This document shows, piece after piece, positions 18,661 to 27,941 of a stretch of DNA of 64,000 nt. Source of the DNA: Chromatium okenii. GTDB taxonomy: Bacteria; Pseudomonadota; Gammaproteobacteria; Chromatiales; Chromatiaceae. The translations under genes were made by a program, and so were the position numbers. Below the pieces are notes generated by a model that saw nothing but the letters and a program-made list of their open reading frames with translations, made no database searches and was not told the DNA's origin. Within the stretch, counting starts at the first letter, position 1; each line of letters starts with the position of its first letter. Location: positions 1 through 64,000 of the forward strand of contig NZ_PPGH01000037.1 of NCBI RefSeq assembly GCF_002958735.1, written 5' to 3'.

Positions 18661-21374
18661 ATGTCTACGCAATACCCACTCATTCTTGTTGACGCTTCTG
18701 GCTATCTGTTTCGCGCTTATCACGCGATGCCTAAATTGACTAATGCACATGGCGAACCGACTGGCGCAGTCGTCGGCGTTCTCATCATGCTGCAAAACTT
18801 AATTGATGAATATCAGCCCGATTATCTCGGCGTCGTATTCGATGCTGGCGGGCGCAATTTTCGTCACGAGCTGTTCCCTGCCTACAAAGCGCAGCGCCCG
18901 CCGCTGCCGGACGATCTCCGCCCGCAATTTGCGCCGCTGCAAGCCGCAATTCAGGCACTTGGCTGGCCATTGCTGATTGTTCCTGATGTGGAAGCCGACG
19001 ATGTGATTGGAACGCTGGCGACGCAGGCTGCTGCGGCTGGCATCGCCACGCTAATTGCTACCAGCGACAAAGACTTAGCGCAACTGGTCTGCGAGCGCAT
19101 TCATCTGCTCGATACCATGAAAAACCGTCTGCTTGATCCGGCCGGTGTGTCAGACGTTCGGCGTCCACCGGAGCGCATCGCTGATTATCTGGCGCTGAAA
19201 GGTGACAGCAGCGACAACATTCCCGGTGTGCCGGGCTGCGGCGATAAAACGGCGATTCAATGGTTGACGCAATTTGGCGATTTGGACGGGATCATCGCCC
19301 ATGCCAACGCCATTCCGCGCAAAGTTGGCGACAACCTCCGCGCTGCGCTCCCGCAATTGCCGCTGCTGCGCCAGCTCACCACGATTAAATGCGATGTGCC
19401 GCTGGCGCTGCATCCAACCGATTTGCGCCCGACTGCGGCGGATAACGTCGCGCTGCGCGAGTTGTATCTGCGTTTGGAATCGCGCGGTTGCTGAAAACTA
19501 TCGGCGCGATGAATCTTGATTTGCTCGCGCCAGCCAGCACTGCGCCGACCGCACCGCCGCAGCTTCGCGCCACTTATGACCTGATTCTCACGCCGGAACA
19601 ATTGGAACCTTGGCTGGCGCGACTCGCCGCTGCCGAGCTGTTTGCGTTTGATACCGAAACGACCGGCTTGGACGTGATGACTGCGGAATTGGTCGGCGTG
19701 TCATTCGCCGTCGCGCCGGAGCAGGCAGCGTACATTCCGCTGGCGCACCGCTATTTTGACGTGCCTGCGCAGCTAGAGCGGGCGACGGTGCTGGCGCAGT
19801 TGCGACCGCTGTTGGAAGACGCCAGCCGCGCCAAAGTTGGGCAAAACCTCAAATTTGATCTCAACATTTTGACGCGTTACGGCATCACGCTGCGCGGCAT
19901 CGCCCACGACACGATGTTGGCCAGTTATGTGCTTGACAGCACTGCCGCCAGTCACGGCATGGATGCGCTGGCACAAAAACATCTCGACTACACGACGATT
20001 CATTTTGAGGACGTGGCGGGCAAGGGCAGGAAGCAAATCACCTTCGATCAGGTGACGGTCGAAACTGCCGCGCAATACGCCGCTGAAGATGCTGATATCA
20101 CGCTGCGTTTGCAGCAGAAGTTGTGGCCGCAAGTGTTAGCAAATCCAAAATTAACTCAGCTTTATCAGGAACTTGAATTGCCGTTGATTCCGGTGCTGGC
20201 GCGGATGGAGCGCACTGGTGTCAAAATCGACAGCAATTTGCTGGCGCAGCAAAGTGTGGAATTAGCGCAGCGACTGGCGGCGCTGGAATTGAATGCGTAT
20301 GAAACGGCAGGGCGGCGCTTCAATCTCAATTCGCCCAAACAAATTGGCGCGATTTTGTTTACCGAGTTGGAGCTGCCGGTCGTGCGCAAAACGCCCAAAG
20401 GTGAGCCGTCCACTTCAGAAGACGTGCTCGAACAACTCGCCGAGCAACACGCGCTGCCGCGTTTAATTCTCGACCATCGCAGTTTGGCCAAACTCAAATC
20501 GACTTACACCGACGCGCTGCCCAAATTGGTCAATTCAACGACCGGTCGATTACACACTTCCTATCATCAAGCTATTACTGCAACTGGACGGTTGTCATCC
20601 AGCGATCCGAATTTGCAGAACATTCCAATTCGTACCGAAGACGGACGACGTATTCGTCAAGCCTTCATTGCTACATCGGGTTATCAAATTGTGTCAGCGG
20701 ATTATTCGCAAATTGAGCTGCGGATCATGGCGCATCTATCCGGCGATGAGCGATTGCTATCGGCATTTGTGAATGGTTTAGACGTGCATCGCGCTACTGC
20801 TGCCGAGATTTTGCAATTGCCGCTGGATGAAATAACCACCGAACAGCGGCGAGCAGCAAAAGCCGTTAATTTTGGATTGATGTATGGAATGTCCGCATTT
20901 GGATTGGCGCAGCAAATTGGCTGCGGCAAACGCGAGGCAGCGAGTTATATGGAACGTTATTTTGAACGATACGTTGGCGTAAAAGAATTTATGGAACGTA
21001 TTCGCCAACAAGCGCGGGCAAATGGTTATGTCGAAACGTTATTCGGACGGCGGCTGCATTTAATTGAGATTAACCACAGCAATCAAGCGCGTCGCGCTGC
21101 TGCCGAACGCACCGCAATCAATGCGCCGATGCAGGGCACTGCTGCTGATATTATTAAACGCGCCATGCTCGCAGTGGATCACTGGATTGAAACTGAACAA
21201 CCACCAGTGAAATTGTTGCTGCAAGTGCATGATGAATTGGTATTTGAAATTGCCACCGACGCAGTGGCAATGGCGAGCGAACGAATTCGTATTGCAATGG
21301 AAGCAGCAGCGGAATTAGCTGTGCCGTTAATCGTTGATATTGGTCATGGTGACAATTGGGACGCGGCGCATTAA
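18661..21374 (+). CDS. polA: DNA polymerase I (one frame break)
   Basis: Repair and Okazaki-fragment polymerase, about 904 residues. The 5'-3' exonuclease domain (residues 1-280) has [38 protein letters not shown] and [13 protein letters not shown]. The 3'-5' exonuclease domain keeps its metal ligands ([31 protein letters not shown]), so proofreading should be active. Polymerase motifs are A ([19 protein letters not shown]), B ([20 protein letters not shown]) and C ([11 protein letters not shown]). The frame changes at about 19488: CGCGGTTGCTGAAAA needs one extra base (probably C) to read R-L-L-K, as in homologues. A likely single-base error. Start at [11 protein letters not shown]. Confidence 0.93.
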
Positions 21375-21377
21375 ATC

Positions 21378-21440
21378 GAAATCCCCCCAACTGCCTATTG
21401 ATCAATCCACCCAACCCCCCTTTTTCAAAGGGGGGCTTTT
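21378..21440. repeat. C-rich/G-rich palindromic repeat acting as polA terminator
   Basis: GAAATCCCCCCAAC at 21378-21391, and CCAACCCCCCTTTTTC with its inverted GGGGGG partner at 21410-21436. The inner hairpin (CCCCCCTTT/AAAGGGGGG, then CTTTT) looks like a Rho-independent terminator for polA on the plus strand. The same sequence family is inserted in menF near 29.0 kb. Confidence 0.75.
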
Positions 21441-21467
21441 ACTGTCAACACCACTTGAGAACAGCGC

Positions 21468-24400
21468 ATGTTATCGCTCACTGCATTTATTAACGACATC
21501 GCCGCAATTTATGCCACTGGCAATGCAACCGAACATTCTTATCGCCCGGCATTATCGGCATTATTGAACAGTTTAGCCGCCGATCTCAATATCATTAACG
21601 AACCCAAACGCATTGCCTGCGGTGCGCCGGATTTTATGATTCAATCCGGCGAGCGCGTGATTGGACATATTGAAGCCAAGGATGTCACGGTCGCGCTGTC
21701 AAATTTTAATGAACAGAATCGAGAGCAACAAGACCGTTATCGCAAAGCATTACCCAATTTAATTTATACCAATTGTTTGGATTGGCAGTTTTTCCGCAAT
21801 GGCGATTTGATTGCGTCGGTGTGCATTGGGAGCTGGCGCGATGGGATTCGTGCTGATGCAGCGCAATTCGCTGCGTTAGAAAATTTGCTGTTGGATTTTA
21901 TTCAACAGCGCCCAATCAGCATCACAACTCCGCAAGTATTAGCCGAGCGCATGGCGGGTAAAGCCTCACTGATTAAAGATATTCTGCGCAACACGCTTGA
22001 AATTGACGCCAACCAGCACACGGAATTAACCGAGCAATTCCAAGCCTTTCAAGATAATTTAATCAAAGGGATTACGCGTGATGACTTCGCTGATGTGTAT
22101 GCGGAAACGTTGGCGTATGGATTATTTGCTGCGCGGTTACACACAACCGACCCGCAGCAGTTTAATCGTCACACTGCACTCAATTTATTGCCGAAATCCA
22201 ATCCATTTTTACGCGCTTTATTTGCGTATATTGCTGGCGTCGATTTAGATGAACGCATCGCGTGGATTATTGATGATTTGGTGCTGGTGTTTCAGGTCAC
22301 TGATATTGCGCAGGTGCTGGCTGGCTTTGGCAAACTCACCGAAAAAACCGATCCATTTTTGCATTTTTATGAAACGTTTTTAACGGCTTATAATCCCGCC
22401 AAACGTAAAGCGCGGGGCGTTTGGTATACGCCAGAAGCGGTGGTTGATTTCATTGTCCGCGCAATGGATGGCGTCTTAAAAACTGAATTCAATTTGCCAG
22501 ATGGTTTAGCCGATACCTCAAAAGTGACAATTGATTGGGATACCGGAAAATGTAATAACGAAGGTCAGCCCATTACAATGAAAAAAGAGGTGCATCGGGT
22601 ACAAATTCTTGATCCCGCAGTTGGCACCGGAACTTTTTTAGCGGCAGTAATTAAACACATTGCACCGCGTATTAAAAACGTCGCAGCTGGCGTGTGGTCG
22701 CGTTATCTTGAAACCGATTTGATTCCGCGCTTGCATGGTTTTGAGTTGTTGATGGCATCTTATGCAATGTGCCATCTTAAATTGGATATGATTTTGACCG
22801 AACTGGGTTATACGCCAACGGGTGCGCCGCCGCGTTTATCAGTGTATTTAACCAACACGCTGGAAGAAGGCAGTTTAAGCACTCCAAACTTGCCGTTTGC
22901 GCAGTGGCTATCGAATGAAGCCAAATCTGCAAATACGGTAAAACGCAATTTACCAATTATGTGTGTATTGGGCAATCCGCCGTATTCGGGCGAGAGTGTG
23001 AATAAAGGCGACTGGATCACCAGTTTAATGGATGTGTATAAAAAAGAGCCGGGTGGAATAGACAAGCTCAACGAACGTAATCCGAAATGGATCAATGATG
23101 ATTATGTAAAGTTTATTCGGTTTGCCGAGCACATGATTCGTAAAAACGGCGAGGGCGTGTTGGGTTTTATTACCAATCACGGTTATTTAGATAATCCAAC
23201 GTTTCGCGGAATGCGCTGGCATTTGCTCAACACGTTTAACACGATTTATGTGTTGGATTTACACGGCAACACGAAAAAGAAAGAAGTCACGCCAGACGGT
23301 CAGCCAGATAAAAACGTGTTTGATATTCAGCAGGGCGTGTCAATTATTATCGCTGTGAAAAAGAAAACAGACGCAGCGATAAAACCGCTGGCTGAAGTGT
23401 TTCATGCGGATTTGTGGGGCAATCGGGTAGAAAAATATGCGGCATTGCGAGAACACGAATTAACGGGAAACAATTGGCAGCCGCTAATTCATACTGCGCC
23501 ACTGTATCCATTTGTGCGGCGTGATAATGAACAAGGCGCAGTTTATCGGGCTGGGTTTAGTGTGCAGGAACTGATGCCAGTCAATTCGGTCGGCATTGTC
23601 ACTGCCCGCGACGCATTGACGATTGACATGAATAAGATGGTGCTATGGGAACGAATACAGGATTTTGCCGCATTACCACCAGAACAAGCGCGAATTAAAT
23701 ACAATTTGGGTCAGGATACACGAGATTGGCAAGTGCAATGGGCGCAAGAAGATATTAAAAACCATTTCGGAATAGAATACATTGTGCTAATTGCTTATCG
23801 TCCTTTTGATCTGCGCTGGATTTATTACACCGGGAAATCACGCGGTTTAATTTGTTATCCTCGCCACAATGTGATGCGGCACATGATTGGTTATCAGAAT
23901 TTAGCTTTGTGTAGCCCCAGTCAGACTAAAGATGGTATTGGTGGCATGACTGTTAATTCGATAGCTGGGCATAAAACTTTTAGTGCTTATGACATTAACT
24001 CTGTTTTCCCGCTCTATCTTTATCCCGAAAATCAATTGACTGATCAAATACGCTGCGTCAATAAAGATAACATTTCTATGACCATCAGTGCGCAACAAAA
24101 AACTCCGCATGGTTTTCATCACGTTCTCGTTCACTCCACCATTTCTGAATCCAGTTTAGTCTCAAATAAAACTTCAGAAATTGGATCAGCGTTTCCGCTT
24201 TACCTTGATGCTGAAACTCAAAAAATTGATCCACAGTGTCATAAAGTATCCGCAGATAAAAACGTCGGTTTAATTTATTCACGGCAGACAATTAGCGGTG
24301 AAATTCCGCCGGTCAACATCATGTTAACGGATACGATTTTTGATAATCGCAGTGTGTTTACTAATAAGGGCATTGCGCAAGCTGCGCCGCTTTATCTTTA

Positions 24401-24965
24401 TTCCGAAGAGCAATTGACTGAAAACACCCGCCGCATCAATTTTGATCCTGCGTTATATCAACAATTGCAAACACTGGCGACGCATCCACAGCGCGGCATT
24501 CCAAATGAACTTGCCGTATTTGATTATGTTTATGGTGTTTTGCATTGCACTGAATATCGAGAAACCTATGCGGAATTTTTGAAAACTGATTTTCCGCGTA
24601 TTCCTTGGCCGCGCAGTCCAACTGCGTTTTGGGCAATTGCTGATCAAGGTAAACAATTGCGGCGTTTACATTTAATGGAACCCGCTGCAATTGGTGAGAC
24701 GCCTTATTCATTTAAGGGGGAAGGAAATCTGGTCATTGATAAACCGCGTTATGACGTTGGTAAAGTGTGGATCAATAAAATGCAGTATTTTGATGAAGTG
24801 CCAGAAATTGCGTGGATGTTTTATATTGGCGGCTATCAACCAGCGCAAAAATGGTTAAAAGATCGTAAAGGGCGAGAATTGACGTTTGCAGAGATTAAAC
24901 ACTATCAATCTGTGCTAAAAATTTTGAGCGAAACGGATCGAATTATGCGCACAATTCAATTATAA
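21468..24965 (+). CDS. Single-chain restriction-modification enzyme (type ISP/IIG-like), N6-adenine methylase plus nuclease
   Basis: The 1,165-residue fusion has an N-terminal PD-(D/E)xK nuclease signature (P54-D55 in GAPDFMIQ, E69-A-K71 in GHIEAKD). A helical region follows, then a gamma-class N6-adenine methyltransferase: motif X region RGVWYTPEAVVDFIV, motif I ILDPAVGTGTFLAAV, motif IV VLGNPPYSG. The C-terminal region matches the type ISP specificity domain, ending with VFDYVYGVLHCTEYRETYAEFLKTDFPRIPWP. No helicase motor is evident, so it is closer to a type IIG design than to the helicase-bearing type ISP enzymes. The part just before that block is triplicated (residues 811-864, 868-926 and 932-990; each ends FPLYL or APLYL). 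It probably both methylates and cuts one DNA target and needs no separate specificity subunit. It is an accessory gene between polA and moxR, bordered upstream by a palindromic repeat. Intact, unlike many neighbours. Confidence 0.88.
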   Translation: MLSLTAFINDIAAIYATGNATEHSYRPALSALLNSLAADLNIINEPKRIACGAPDFMIQSGERVIGHIEAKDVTVALSNFNEQNREQQDRYRKALPNLIYTNCLDWQFFRNGDLIASVCIGSWRDGIRADAAQFAALENLLLDFIQQRPISITTPQVLAERMAGKASLIKDILRNTLEIDANQHTELTEQFQAFQDNLIKGITRDDFADVYAETLAYGLFAARLHTTDPQQFNRHTALNLLPKSNPFLRALFAYIAGVDLDERIAWIIDDLVLVFQVTDIAQVLAGFGKLTEKTDPFLHFYETFLTAYNPAKRKARGVWYTPEAVVDFIVRAMDGVLKTEFNLPDGLADTSKVTIDWDTGKCNNEGQPITMKKEVHRVQILDPAVGTGTFLAAVIKHIAPRIKNVAAGVWSRYLETDLIPRLHGFELLMASYAMCHLKLDMILTELGYTPTGAPPRLSVYLTNTLEEGSLSTPNLPFAQWLSNEAKSANTVKRNLPIMCVLGNPPYSGESVNKGDWITSLMDVYKKEPGGIDKLNERNPKWINDDYVKFIRFAEHMIRKNGEGVLGFITNHGYLDNPTFRGMRWHLLNTFNTIYVLDLHGNTKKKEVTPDGQPDKNVFDIQQGVSIIIAVKKKTDAAIKPLAEVFHADLWGNRVEKYAALREHELTGNNWQPLIHTAPLYPFVRRDNEQGAVYRAGFSVQELMPVNSVGIVTARDALTIDMNKMVLWERIQDFAALPPEQARIKYNLGQDTRDWQVQWAQEDIKNHFGIEYIVLIAYRPFDLRWIYYTGKSRGLICYPRHNVMRHMIGYQNLALCSPSQTKDGIGGMTVNSIAGHKTFSAYDINSVFPLYLYPENQLTDQIRCVNKDNISMTISAQQKTPHGFHHVLVHSTISESSLVSNKTSEIGSAFPLYLDAETQKIDPQCHKVSADKNVGLIYSRQTISGEIPPVNIMLTDTIFDNRSVFTNKGIAQAAPLYLYSEEQLTENTRRINFDPALYQQLQTLATHPQRGIPNELAVFDYVYGVLHCTEYRETYAEFLKTDFPRIPWPRSPTAFWAIADQGKQLRRLHLMEPAAIGETPYSFKGEGNLVIDKPRYDVGKVWINKMQYFDEVPEIAWMFYIGGYQPAQKWLKDRKGRELTFAEIKHYQSVLKILSETDRIMRTIQL

Positions 24966-24997
24966 AATCACTGACAGTGGTGCGTTTGTAGTTAAAA

Positions 24998-25020
24998 TTG
25001 CCACTGCGATAAAGTGGCAA
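24998..25020. terminator. Hairpin between convergent restriction-modification and moxR genes
   Basis: 8-base stem TTGCCACT/AGTGGCAA with a 7-base loop. No strong T run follows on either strand, so terminator function is tentative. Confidence 0.35.
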
Positions 25021-25085
25021 CTGTGCGTATTCTTAAAGCAGTGAATTCTATGGAATAGTCACATGCTTTTAATTCCGGTTTTCAG

Positions 25086-26084
25086 TTATGGTGCTGGCAC
25101 TCGCCGCAATAGCGCCGCAATGAAATTATCAGCAGTACGCCCATCCGCTTCCGCTTCATAAGATAGCAATACGCGATGCCGTAAAATATCTGGTACAACT
25201 GCTTGCACATCTTCGGGTGAAACGTAATCACGACCATTCAACCACGCTCGCGCCCGCGAGCACCGATCAAGCGCAATTGTGGCGCGTGGACTTGCTCCAA
25301 AACGCAGCCAACCATCTAAATCTAAAGCATAATCAGCGGGACGGCGCGTTGCCATGATCAAATGCACCAAATAGGTTTCGATTTCTGGAGCCATATAAAG
25401 ATCGAGAACCGCTTTTCGCGCAGCAAAAACATCAGCTTGGCTCACAATCGCACCAGTGGATTCTGTTTGATTGCTTCGTGCTTGATTGCGATTAAGCGTG
25501 AGAATTGCTCGCTCAGTTTCATAATCAGGATAATCCACGCGAACGTGCATTAAAAAGCGATCCAATTGTGCTTCCGGCAATGGATAAGTGCCCTCGTGTT
25601 CAATCGGATTTTGTGTTGCCATCACTAAAAATAATGGTGGCAACGTATAGGTTTCACGTCCGACAGTGACTTGTCGTTCGCCCATTGCTTCTAATAATGC
25701 AGATTGCACTTTTGCGGGTGCGCGATTGACTTCATCAGCAAGCAATAAATTGTGAAAAATTGGCCCGCGATCAAATTGGAAACTGCCGTCATGCGGGCGA
25801 TAAATCTCGGTTCCAGTGAGATCAGAAGGCAATAAATCTGGAGTGAATTGAATGCGATGAAAATCACCTTCCAATCCGCTCGCTAATACTTTAATTGCCG
25901 TAGTTTTAGCCAGCCCCGGCGCACCTTCAACCAATAAGTGACCGTCAGCAAGTAAGGCAATCAATAGGCGATCAACTAAGGTGTGTTGACCAAGAATGCT
26001 GTGATTCACATGTTGGCGCAGCGCAGTAAATTGTGCCGCTGGATTGTGTGAAGAAATTGCGGTTTGAGACAATGGCGTGATCAT
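25086..26084 (-). CDS. MoxR-family AAA+ ATPase
   Basis: The 332-residue chaperone-like AAA+ ATPase has Walker A GAPGLAKTT, Walker B LLLADEVNRAPAKVQSALLE, sensor 1 FLVMATQNPIEHEGTYPLPE, the arginine finger region AQLDRFLMH, and sensor 2 in GASPRATIAL. MoxR proteins usually sit upstream of DUF58 and von Willebrand factor-A genes and help mature or activate protein complexes. Here the downstream neighbour is convergent and no such partner is present, so its client is unknown. Intact; 43 bases after menD, possibly in the same transcript. Confidence 0.9.
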   Translation of the reverse strand: MITPLSQTAISSHNPAAQFTALRQHVNHSILGQHTLVDRLLIALLADGHLLVEGAPGLAKTTAIKVLASGLEGDFHRIQFTPDLLPSDLTGTEIYRPHDGSFQFDRGPIFHNLLLADEVNRAPAKVQSALLEAMGERQVTVGRETYTLPPLFLVMATQNPIEHEGTYPLPEAQLDRFLMHVRVDYPDYETERAILTLNRNQARSNQTESTGAIVSQADVFAARKAVLDLYMAPEIETYLVHLIMATRRPADYALDLDGWLRFGASPRATIALDRCSRARAWLNGRDYVSPEDVQAVVPDILRHRVLLSYEAEADGRTADNFIAALLRRVPAP

Positions 26085-26127
26085 ACGCAGTGTGATTAAT
26101 AAAAAGTGGTCAATGTAAATGAGTCAG

Positions 26128-27915
26128 TCATATTGATTGACTCGCCTGAATGTGTTGCCAAAATTCGTAATGAACGCGACGACTGAGTTCTGCATCAATG
26201 CGCACTTCAATCACGCCGCTACTCTGGTGTTCACTTGGGTTAACGCATTCACGCAGTGCTGCTTGGAATTCATCACCATTGGTGACTGCACAATGTGCAA
26301 TGCCAAATGGATGTAATAACGCGCCACAATCAAGATCAATTGGTGTGCGCCACAAGCGTTCAAAATCCGGTAAACCCCGTTGTGGCAGATAATCAAAAAT
26401 ACGTCCGCCACCATTATTCAATACAATGCACGGGCGTTGTAATTGGCGTAACAATAAAAGCCCGCTAAGGTCGTGAAAAAACGATAAATCGCCAAGCACA
26501 CCAGTAATTGGAATGCCGCTGGCATTTAAGCCCGCAAGCGTTGAAGTTTGCCCATCAATACCGCTCGCACCGCGATTGCCAAAAATACCGAGTGGTGCCG
26601 AACGCCCGCCCGACCAAGTATCTAATTGACGAATGGGCATTGAATTGGCGCAAAATAAACCATCATCTGCGGGTAAATGCGCTAATAAAGTAGTTAATAA
26701 ATGCGCTTCACACCAAGGCGCTTGCGCTAAATAATTTGCAGTCAATTGCGCACATTGTTGTTCAATCGCCGTCCATTGCGCTGACCAATCCGCATGTGTT
26801 TGTTTATCCATGACATCCTGCGCCAGCGTCGCCAGCCACAGACAAAAACTGCTGGCGTCGGCATTAACCCGCACACGCACATCTTTATTCGGATCGCTCC
26901 AGCCTTGACCGGGATCGACCAAAATCGTCGGAATATCGGCCAGCCAATTGAGTAGCGTTTTCGACACAGGGGCGCGTCCAATGCGCAATACCCAATCGGG
27001 TTTGAGCGCCGCTGCTGTTGCGGGATGGCGCAGAAAACTGTCGTAGCGGGTGATGCGATGGGTGGAATCTGCGCCAAAACGTAGCCCGGATAAAGGATCG
27101 CACAATACCGGCACCGCCAGTTGCTCAGAACATTTCCACAGCGCCTCGGCAAAACCCAAGGGCGCTAATGACTCGCCCACCGGTGAAAATGTCCCCGGAC
27201 CGCAACAAATCAGCCCGCGTCCAGACATCATCGCAGTTAAATCCCGCGTCCACACGTCGATATCTTCGCCCCAACTCTGCTCGCTGCTCGCCAATGTCGT
27301 TTTATGACCACTGTTGCGATTCAACGACAGTGGCGGATTAGATTCGGCACTGCACTCTGCGGTTGGCACCAGTGGCTCTCGAAACGGCAAATTGATGTGC
27401 ACCGGACCAGGCCAATTGCCGAGACTGACGGCGGCGACGCGTGCGCCGAGGGTACGCATCATTTTGAGCGCCGCTGCGCCACTTTCCGCCGGACCGGGAT
27501 CGTGAAACTCGCGCACGAAACCGCCGAATAGTCGCGTTTGGTCAATGGTCTGATTTGCGCCCCAGCCGCGCAGTTCGGGCGGACGGTCGGCGGATAATAA
27601 AATCAGTGGAATTTCCGATTCATACGCTTCAATCACTGCCGGAAACCAATGCGCCAGCGCACTGCCCGAAGTGCACAACAATCCCACCGGATGCCCAGCC
27701 GCTCGCGCCAGCCCGAGTGCGAAAAACGCGGCGCTGCGCTCATCTAAAATCGGTGTCAAGGTCAGGCTGGTTTGGCGTTGCGCTGCCAGCAGCAGCGGTG
27801 TCGAACGCGAACCGGGCGAAAATACGAGATGGCGCATTCCGCCAGCGACCAATCCGTCCAGCAACGCCAGCGCCCAGCGCAGATTCTGGCAACCTTGATC
27901 GCAGTGTTCATCCAT
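26128..27915 (-). CDS. menD: MenD, SEPHCHC synthase
   Basis: Thiamine-diphosphate enzyme that adds the succinyl semialdehyde unit of 2-oxoglutarate to isochorismate, giving SEPHCHC in menaquinone synthesis. 595 residues, close to family size. Family motifs are VFSPGSRSTPLLLAA near the N terminus, LDERSAAFFALGLARA with the catalytic Glu, the GLLCTSGSALAHWFPAV stretch, ADRPPELRGWGANQTIDQ, and the cofactor-binding region ITGVLGDLSFFHDLSGL followed by NNGGGRIFDYLPQ. Start MDEHCDQGCQNLRWA. It follows menF by 26 bases, forming a menFD unit. Intact. Confidence 0.93.
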   Translation of the reverse strand: MDEHCDQGCQNLRWALALLDGLVAGGMRHLVFSPGSRSTPLLLAAQRQTSLTLTPILDERSAAFFALGLARAAGHPVGLLCTSGSALAHWFPAVIEAYESEIPLILLSADRPPELRGWGANQTIDQTRLFGGFVREFHDPGPAESGAAALKMMRTLGARVAAVSLGNWPGPVHINLPFREPLVPTAECSAESNPPLSLNRNSGHKTTLASSEQSWGEDIDVWTRDLTAMMSGRGLICCGPGTFSPVGESLAPLGFAEALWKCSEQLAVPVLCDPLSGLRFGADSTHRITRYDSFLRHPATAAALKPDWVLRIGRAPVSKTLLNWLADIPTILVDPGQGWSDPNKDVRVRVNADASSFCLWLATLAQDVMDKQTHADWSAQWTAIEQQCAQLTANYLAQAPWCEAHLLTTLLAHLPADDGLFCANSMPIRQLDTWSGGRSAPLGIFGNRGASGIDGQTSTLAGLNASGIPITGVLGDLSFFHDLSGLLLLRQLQRPCIVLNNGGGRIFDYLPQRGLPDFERLWRTPIDLDCGALLHPFGIAHCAVTNGDEFQAALRECVNPSEHQSSGVIEVRIDAELSRRVHYEFWQHIQASQSI

Positions 27916-27941
27916 TCGATTTCTCCATCAATAACAATCAT

